Shown here: piece after piece, positions 4,060-8,680 of the stretch | Numbering within the stretch: the first letter of the stretch is position 1 | Layout: each line of letters opens with the position of its first letter | Assembly (NCBI GenBank): GCA_031277195.1 | Contig: JAITMU010000154.1 | Location: 1-8,680 of the forward strand | Reading direction: 5' to 3' | Length of the DNA stretch: 8,680 bases | Source of the DNA: Gallionellaceae bacterium | Lineage (GTDB): Bacteria > Pseudomonadota > Gammaproteobacteria > Burkholderiales > Gallionellaceae | Program-made: the position numbers and the translations under genes | Notes under the pieces: model-generated | Seen by the model: the letters and a program-made list of their open reading frames with translations, nothing else | Databases searched by the model: none | Told to the model about the DNA's origin: nothing

Positions 4060-5664
4060 ATGAATTCGTTGATCCGTTTTGTCTTGTTCGCATGCGCCAG
4101 CTTGATCGCCGCCAGCGCCTTCGCCCAATCCGCGCAGAAAGTGCAGTTGCAGGAAGCCGTCGTCTTTTTGCGCGGCGCGCAGTTGACCGGCACGGTCACG
4201 CTGAATGTTCCGGCGGGCGACAGCGAATGGGTGTTGAGCAACGTGGCGGGCAACATCAATGAACAAAGTTTGTCGGTGGCGGCCAGCAATGGTGTGGTGG
4301 TGCAGTCTGCCAGTGTGAGCAACGATTATCTCGAAGATGAGGCGCTGTCGCCGCGCGCGACCGAGATCAAGCGCGATTTCGATGCCGCCAAAGCGGCGCG
4401 TCAGAAGATCGAGGTGCAGCAGGCCGTGGTCGTCGAACAGATCGAAATGATCCGCGCCAACCGGCAGTTGGGCGGCAAGGAGGGCGCGACCTCGGCGGCG
4501 GAAATCAGCCGCATGTTTGATCTGCTTGACAAGAAAATGAGCGCCGCGCTGCTTGAGCAAAACAGTTTGGCTGAAAAGCTGGTGAAGGCGAAAGAGCAGG
4601 AGGACAAGCTCGCGCAGCAGCTCGACGAGGAGCAGGCCAAGGGCTTCCAGCCGGGCGGGCGCGTCGTCGTCAAACTTTACGCGCCGCAGGCGGTGCGCAG
4701 CGTGTTCACGCTTTCTTATGTGGTGCCCGACGCGGGCTGGATGCCGTCTTACGATCTGAACGTGAGCAAGGCGGGCGCGCCGGTGGATCTGACTTACAAG
4801 GCGCGCGTATTCCAGAACAGCGGCATCAACTGGGACAAGGTGCATTTGACGCTTTCGACCGGCAATCCGGCGCAGGGCGCGCAGTCGCCGGTGTTGACGC
4901 CCTGGTATGTGTCGCTGCAAAGGGAGATGGCGGCGTTTTCCGATTCTTCCAATCTGATGCGATTCAAGGGCGCGGCGATGGCGCCCGCGCCCGCCGCGGC
5001 GCCGCCTTTGCGCCAGCAGGCGCTCGACGGCTATGTGAGCATCGACGCGGGCGGTCTCGACACGCAGTTCGCCATCTCGCTGCCGTACTCGATCCCCTCG
5101 GACGGCAAAGGCCATCTGGTGATGATTACCAGCGCGCAACTCGCTGCCACCTATCGCTACGTTGCCACGCCCAAGCTCGATCCGGATGCGTTCCTGCAAG
5201 CGCAGGTCAGCGATTGGGGCAATCTGAATCTTCTGCCCGGACAAAGCAATATTTTTTACGAAGGCAATTACGTCGGACAGGGGCGCATTGATGTCATGCG
5301 CGCCAGGAACACGCTGGACATTTCGCTGGGGCGCGACAAGCGCATCCTCGTCAAGCGCGAGAGCGATCCGGCGTTCCGGCGCGAGCCGCAGTTTTTTGGC
5401 AACGACGTGCGCCAGCAATTCGGCGTGACCATCACGGTGCGCAACACGCGCCCGGATGCGATTGATCTGGTCGTGACCGACCAGGCACCGGTTAGTCGCG
5501 ACAGCGCCGTGCGCGTCGAGGATTTGCGTTATGGCAATGCCAGCTTCGATGCGTCCAGCGGCGAATTGAAGTGGACGCTCAAACTCGATGCGGGCGCGTC
5601 GAGCGCGTTGTCGTCCTCGTACACCGTGCGGTATCCGAAGGATGAGGTGGTGTCGGGGTTGTGA
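4060..5664 (+). CDS. Exported MuiA-like protein, DUF4139 domain
   Basis: A 534-residue protein of the 'mucoidy inhibitor A'/DUF4139 family, whose biochemical role is not established. A Sec signal peptide (MNSLIRFVLFACASLIAASAFAQ) suggests export to the periplasm. Residues about 28-95 form the beta-rich N-terminal (DUF4140-like) domain, with VVFLRGAQLTG. A charged helical stretch at about 98-195 has coiled-coil character. The DUF4139 part from about 200 on contains GWMPSYDLNV (226-235) and NWDKVHLTLSTGNP (257-270). An Ala/Pro-rich linker lies near 304-318 (AAMAPAPAAAPP). GAAAGGA-like AAAGGA at 4046-4051 favours the ATG at 4060 (8 nt) over an in-frame GTG at 4057. The 94-nt gap to rpiA contains only a weak hairpin. 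A 628-codon open frame on the other strand is treated as a shadow. Confidence 0.88.
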   Translation: MNSLIRFVLFACASLIAASAFAQSAQKVQLQEAVVFLRGAQLTGTVTLNVPAGDSEWVLSNVAGNINEQSLSVAASNGVVVQSASVSNDYLEDEALSPRATEIKRDFDAAKAARQKIEVQQAVVVEQIEMIRANRQLGGKEGATSAAEISRMFDLLDKKMSAALLEQNSLAEKLVKAKEQEDKLAQQLDEEQAKGFQPGGRVVVKLYAPQAVRSVFTLSYVVPDAGWMPSYDLNVSKAGAPVDLTYKARVFQNSGINWDKVHLTLSTGNPAQGAQSPVLTPWYVSLQREMAAFSDSSNLMRFKGAAMAPAPAAAPPLRQQALDGYVSIDAGGLDTQFAISLPYSIPSDGKGHLVMITSAQLAATYRYVATPKLDPDAFLQAQVSDWGNLNLLPGQSNIFYEGNYVGQGRIDVMRARNTLDISLGRDKRILVKRESDPAFRREPQFFGNDVRQQFGVTITVRNTRPDAIDLVVTDQAPVSRDSAVRVEDLRYGNASFDASSGELKWTLKLDAGASSALSSSYTVRYPKDEVVSGL

Positions 5665-5691
5665 TGCGAGGGGCGTTTGCAGTTTCTAAAA

Positions 5692-5718
5692 ACCGTGATT
5701 CCTGCAATAATTCACGGT
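5692..5718. terminator. Weak hairpin after the MuiA-like gene
   Basis: ACCGTGA (5692-5698) pairs with TCACGGT (5712-5718) around a 13-nt loop, 27 nt after the stop at 5664. No T-tract follows, so it may be a weak terminator or simply lie in the rpiA leader. The rest of 5665-5758 shows no other feature apart from the rpiA ribosome-binding region. Confidence 0.3.
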
Positions 5719-5758
5719 CGAAACGCTGATCGGCGTTGGATTTTGAAGTGAGCACGAA

Positions 5759-6421
5759 ATGAGCATGACACAAGACGAATTGAAACAGGCGGTCGCGCGG
5801 GCGGCGATTGCGCATGTGCCGAACGATTGCATCGTCGGCGTGGGCACGGGTTCCACGGCCAATTTTTTCATTGACGCGCTGGCGGAAATCAAGAGCCGGA
5901 TACGGGGCGCGGTGGCGAGTTCCGAAGCCTCGGCGAAGCGGTTGCAGGGGCACGGCATCGAAGTGCTGTCGCTGAACGAGGCGGGCACGCTGCCGGTGTA
6001 TGTGGATGGCGCGGATGAAATCACGCGCCATTTGCACATGGTCAAGGGCGGCGGCGGCGCATTGACGCGCGAAAAGATCGTCGCGGCGGCGAGCCGCAAA
6101 TTCGTGTGCGTGTGCGATGCCAGCAAGCTGGTGGACGTGCTGGGCAAGTTTCCGCTGCCGATCGAAGTGATTCCGATGGCGCGCAGCTATGTCGCGCGCG
6201 AGCTGACGGCGATGGGCGGGCAACCGAAATTGCGCGAGGGATTCACCACCGACAACGGCAACGTGATTCTGGACGTGCATGGCCTTTCCATCCTGAATCC
6301 GGTGGAACTGGAAACGACTTTGAACAACATCGCCGGTGTGGTGACGAACGGATTGTTCGCGCGTCGCGCGGCGGACGTGCTGCTGCTCGGCACGCCCGAT
6401 GGCGTGCAAACGCTGGTGTAA
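5759..6421 (+). CDS. rpiA: Ribose-5-phosphate isomerase A
   Basis: A 220-residue cytoplasmic enzyme that interconverts ribose 5-phosphate and ribulose 5-phosphate in the non-oxidative pentose phosphate pathway. The phosphate-binding loop is GVGTGSTANFF (27-37), and SSEASAKRL follows at 54-62. The catalytic block YVDGADEI (81-88) and KGGGGALTREK (96-106) gives D83, D86, K96 and E105, matching E. coli D81, D84, K94 and E103 with a constant shift of two. CDASK (119-123) is also conserved. Length is close to the E. coli enzyme (219). The ATG at 5759 has a purine-rich GAAGTGAG about 7 nt upstream; a second ATG at 5765 would remove only two residues. The 67-nt gap to phoU contains no obvious terminator, so read-through is possible. 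Confidence 0.97.
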   Translation: MSMTQDELKQAVARAAIAHVPNDCIVGVGTGSTANFFIDALAEIKSRIRGAVASSEASAKRLQGHGIEVLSLNEAGTLPVYVDGADEITRHLHMVKGGGGALTREKIVAAASRKFVCVCDASKLVDVLGKFPLPIEVIPMARSYVARELTAMGGQPKLREGFTTDNGNVILDVHGLSILNPVELETTLNNIAGVVTNGLFARRAADVLLLGTPDGVQTLV

Positions 6422-6488
6422 CGAAAACGTCACGCAAAACGGATAAACTGCTCCATCCCGATTCGCCTAACTTGCCAGGAATTTCGAC

Positions 6489-7196
6489 ATGACATCCAGT
6501 GAACATATCTCGAGACAGTTCGATGCCGAACTGGAAGCGGTGCGCGCGCGCGTGCTGCAAATGGGGGGGCTGGTGGAAAGCCAGATTCGCTTTGCGATCG
6601 AGGCGCTGAACAGCGGCGACGTGGCGCTGATGAATCGCGTGATCGAAAGCGATCACCGCGTCAACGCGATGGAAGTCGAGATCGACGAAATCTGCAACCG
6701 CATCATTTCGCGCCGTCAGCCGGTGGCGGGCGATTTGCGCCTGATCGTGATGGTGATCAAGACCATTACCGATCTTGAGCGCATCGGCGACGAAGCCGAA
6801 AAAATCGCGCGGATGGCGCTGCTGCTGTCGCAAAAGGAACGGCTGCTGCTGCCGCGCTACAACGAAATCACGCACGCCGCCGATCTTGCCATCGACATGC
6901 TGCGCAAATCGCTGGATGCGTTTGCGCGTCTGGACATGGGCTGCGCCGCGCAGGTGGTGCGTCAGGATGAGCGCGTGGACGAGGAATTCCGCACCATCAT
7001 GCGCTACCTCGTCACTTTCATGATGGAAGACCCGCGCACCATTTCCACCGCGCTGGAAATTTTGTTCGTCGCCAAAGCCATCGAGCGCATCGGCGACCAC
7101 GCCAAGAACATGTCCGAATACGTGGTGTACATGGTCAAAGGACGTGACGTGCGCCATGTCACCGTGGAGGAAGTCGAGCGCGCAGCGCTGGGTTGA
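6489..7196 (+). CDS. phoU: Phosphate signalling and uptake regulator PhoU
   Basis: A 235-residue, all-helical cytoplasmic protein made of two three-helix repeats. In E. coli PhoU represses the Pho regulon through the PstSCAB transporter and the PhoR kinase, and limits phosphate uptake. Each repeat carries the family's metal-binding motif: DLERIGDEAEKIA (95-107, with E97 and D101) and KAIERIGDHAKNMSE (196-210, with E199, D203 and N207). AGGA at 6477-6480 lies 8 nt before the ATG. No pst genes are in view; instead ppx starts only 7 nt after the stop, so the pair is almost certainly one transcript, joining phosphate sensing to polyphosphate turnover. I saw no clear Pho box upstream. A run of seven G (6563-6569) lies early in the gene without breaking the frame. 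Confidence 0.96.
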   Translation: MTSSEHISRQFDAELEAVRARVLQMGGLVESQIRFAIEALNSGDVALMNRVIESDHRVNAMEVEIDEICNRIISRRQPVAGDLRLIVMVIKTITDLERIGDEAEKIARMALLLSQKERLLLPRYNEITHAADLAIDMLRKSLDAFARLDMGCAAQVVRQDERVDEEFRTIMRYLVTFMMEDPRTISTALEILFVAKAIERIGDHAKNMSEYVVYMVKGRDVRHVTVEEVERAALG

Positions 7197-7203
7197 CGGA
7201 ATC

Positions 7204-8680
7204 GTGCGACAACTACTCGCCGCTGTCGATCTTGGCTCCAACAGTTTCCGTCTGCAAATTGCCCGCGTGGAAGGCGAACAGCTTTACATGCGGGACAGCC
7301 TGCGCGAATCGGTGCGGCTGGCGGGCGGACTGACCCAGGACAAATATCTCGACAGCGCCACTCAGGAGCGCGCGCTGGCGTGTCTGCATCGCTTCGGCGA
7401 ACGCTTGCGCGATCTGCCGCGCGAAGCGGTGCGCGCAGTCGGCACCAATTCATTTCGCGTGGCGAAGAACGCCGACGAATTTCTGCAGCAGGCCGAGCAG
7501 GCGCTCGGTTTTCCCATCGAAGTCATCGCCGGATACGAAGAAGCGCGCCTGATTTATCTCGGCGTGGCGCGGTGCTTGCCGCAGTCGGAACAGCGGCGCA
7601 TGGTGATGGACATCGGCGGCGGTTCCACGGAATTCATCATCGGTGCCGGACTGGAGCCGCAACGGCTGGCCAGCGTGTACATGGGCTGCGTGAGTTACAG
7701 CCTGCGCTTTTTTCCTGACGGTCGCGTGGGCAAATCCAATCTCAAACAGGCCGAGCTTGCCGCCCGCACGGAACTGCAACCGTATGTGACCGAATTTTCA
7801 AAAGCGCATTGGGATGTGGCGCTGGGTTCGTCAGGCAGCGCGCGCGTGCTGAGCGACATTCTGGAGCAGAACGATTTCAGCGTCAGCGGCATCACGCGCG
7901 AAGGCCTCGAATTGCTGCGTGAAAAAATGCTCGAAGCCGGGGACGTGCGCCGACTCGAACTGGACGGGCTGCGCGGTGATCGCATTCCGGTTCTGCCCGG
8001 CGGCTTCGCCATCATGTATGCGGCGTTTTGCGAACTCGGCATCGAGCGTCTGCATCCCGCGCTGGGTTCGTTGCGCGAAGGCGTGCTGTACGATTTGCTG
8101 GGTCGCTTTCATCACCATGACATGCGCGATCTCACCGTGTCGCAATTCATGAGCCGTTACCATGTCGATGTGCGTCAGGCCGAGCGCGTGGCCGGTCTGG
8201 CCGATCAGCTTTTGCGCCAGTTTCGCGGCGAGGATGACGAGGCCGACGACTATATTTTTTACGCGCTCGGCTGGGCTGCGCGCCTGCATGAAATCGGCAT
8301 CAGTGTCGCGCACAGCGGCTATCACCGGCACACCGCGTACATTCTCGCCAACGCCGACATGCCCGGTTTTTCAAGCAAGGAGCAGATGAATTTGAGCCTG
8401 CTCACGCTGGCGCATCGCGGCAAACTTGAAAAAATCAGCGACCTGGACGGCATTCAGGAAAACGCAGTACCGATCATGGCGCTGCGTCTGGCGGCGCTGT
8501 TCTACCGCAACCGCAGCGACATCACCCTGCCCGCGATGCGCGGCAGTTTCAGCGGCACCAAATTCCACCTCACCCTCACCCCCGGCTGGCTGGCGCAAAA
8601 CCCGCTGACCGACACCGCCTTGCAGGAAGAAGCGCGGCAATGGAAGGCGTTGGGGATGAGCGTGGAAGTGTTGGAGGGGT
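7204..8680 (+). CDS. ppx: Exopolyphosphatase (Ppx/GppA family), 3' end outside the window
   Basis: At least 492 codons are open from a GTG at 7204 to the window edge with no stop. The family enzyme releases phosphate from the ends of polyphosphate chains; GppA relatives also hydrolyse pppGpp. The actin-like phosphate loops are AVDLGSNSFR (7-16) and MDIGGGSTEF (135-144). GYEEARLIYLG (110-120) holds the glutamate region that is catalytic in E. coli Ppx. The C-terminal HD-like domain includes LHEIGISVAHSGYHRHTAYIL (361-381), then NADMPGFSSKEQ. E. coli Ppx has 513 residues, so only a short tail should be missing. The GTG is chosen because the next in-frame ATG (codon 29) would remove the first phosphate loop; with only a weak GGA upstream and a 7-nt gap, translation is probably coupled to phoU. 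The Ppx rather than GppA call rests on the phoU context and the C-terminal domain. Confidence 0.93.
   Translation, partial: MRQLLAAVDLGSNSFRLQIARVEGEQLYMRDSLRESVRLAGGLTQDKYLDSATQERALACLHRFGERLRDLPREAVRAVGTNSFRVAKNADEFLQQAEQALGFPIEVIAGYEEARLIYLGVARCLPQSEQRRMVMDIGGGSTEFIIGAGLEPQRLASVYMGCVSYSLRFFPDGRVGKSNLKQAELAARTELQPYVTEFSKAHWDVALGSSGSARVLSDILEQNDFSVSGITREGLELLREKMLEAGDVRRLELDGLRGDRIPVLPGGFAIMYAAFCELGIERLHPALGSLREGVLYDLLGRFHHHDMRDLTVSQFMSRYHVDVRQAERVAGLADQLLRQFRGEDDEADDYIFYALGWAARLHEIGISVAHSGYHRHTAYILANADMPGFSSKEQMNLSLLTLAHRGKLEKISDLDGIQENAVPIMALRLAALFYRNRSDITLPAMRGSFSGTKFHLTLTPGWLAQNPLTDTALQEEARQWKALGMSVEVLEG

Noticed and set aside
3532..5418. 628-codon open reading frame on the minus strand
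   Set aside because: It lies antisense to arsC and the MuiA-like gene, both of which have clear family motifs and proper starts. Its product is a low-diversity Arg/His/Leu/Ala-rich sequence typical of a reverse-strand frame in GC-rich DNA.
6422..6488. Pho box upstream of phoU
   Set aside because: No pair of CTGTCAT-like direct repeats with proper spacing could be found in the 67-nt gap.
5579..7241. Long minus-strand frames opposite rpiA and phoU
   Set aside because: rpiA and phoU carry complete catalytic or metal-binding motifs on the plus strand; the opposite frames are His/Arg-rich shadows.

Overview
The window looks like part of a GC-rich proteobacterial chromosome, most likely a betaproteobacterium. 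This is inferred from the form of the small 2Fe-2S ferredoxin, the phoU-ppx pair, the G/C-ending codons of the core genes and the types of palindromic intergenic repeat. No rRNA, tRNA, CRISPR array or transposase was seen.

Layout: (1) 1-464: an inverted-repeat element followed by a thioredoxin-like 2Fe-2S ferredoxin gene on the minus strand. (2) 465-987: a gene-free stretch packed with palindromic repeats, bounded in part by a 15-bp direct repeat. (3) 988-1539: an orphan gene for an exported protein, bracketed by two nearly identical ~97-bp repeats (668-763 and 1552-1649). (4) 1671-3463: three minus-strand membrane-protein genes, read in the order VanZ-family protein, 78-aa protein, ~147-aa protein, probably one transcript. 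The two small genes and the orphan gene are clearly poorer in G+C than the rest. (5) 3464-3606: a divergent promoter region with another copy of one repeat. (6) 3607-5664: an ArsC-type arsenate reductase gene, a strong palindrome, then an exported MuiA-like (DUF4139) protein gene. (7) 5759-8680: rpiA, phoU and ppx, all on the plus strand; ppx runs off the window.

The right half is ordinary housekeeping: ribose-5-phosphate isomerase, then the phosphate-signalling regulator PhoU directly before exopolyphosphatase, linking phosphate sensing with polyphosphate breakdown. The left half is accessory in character. I did not find a convincing new defence or metabolic system. The points most worth checking are the repeats with apparent target-site duplications, the direct repeats around the orphan gene, GNRA-capped hairpins shared by dispersed repeats, and three genes whose -10-like boxes lie so near the start codon that leaderless transcripts are plausible.
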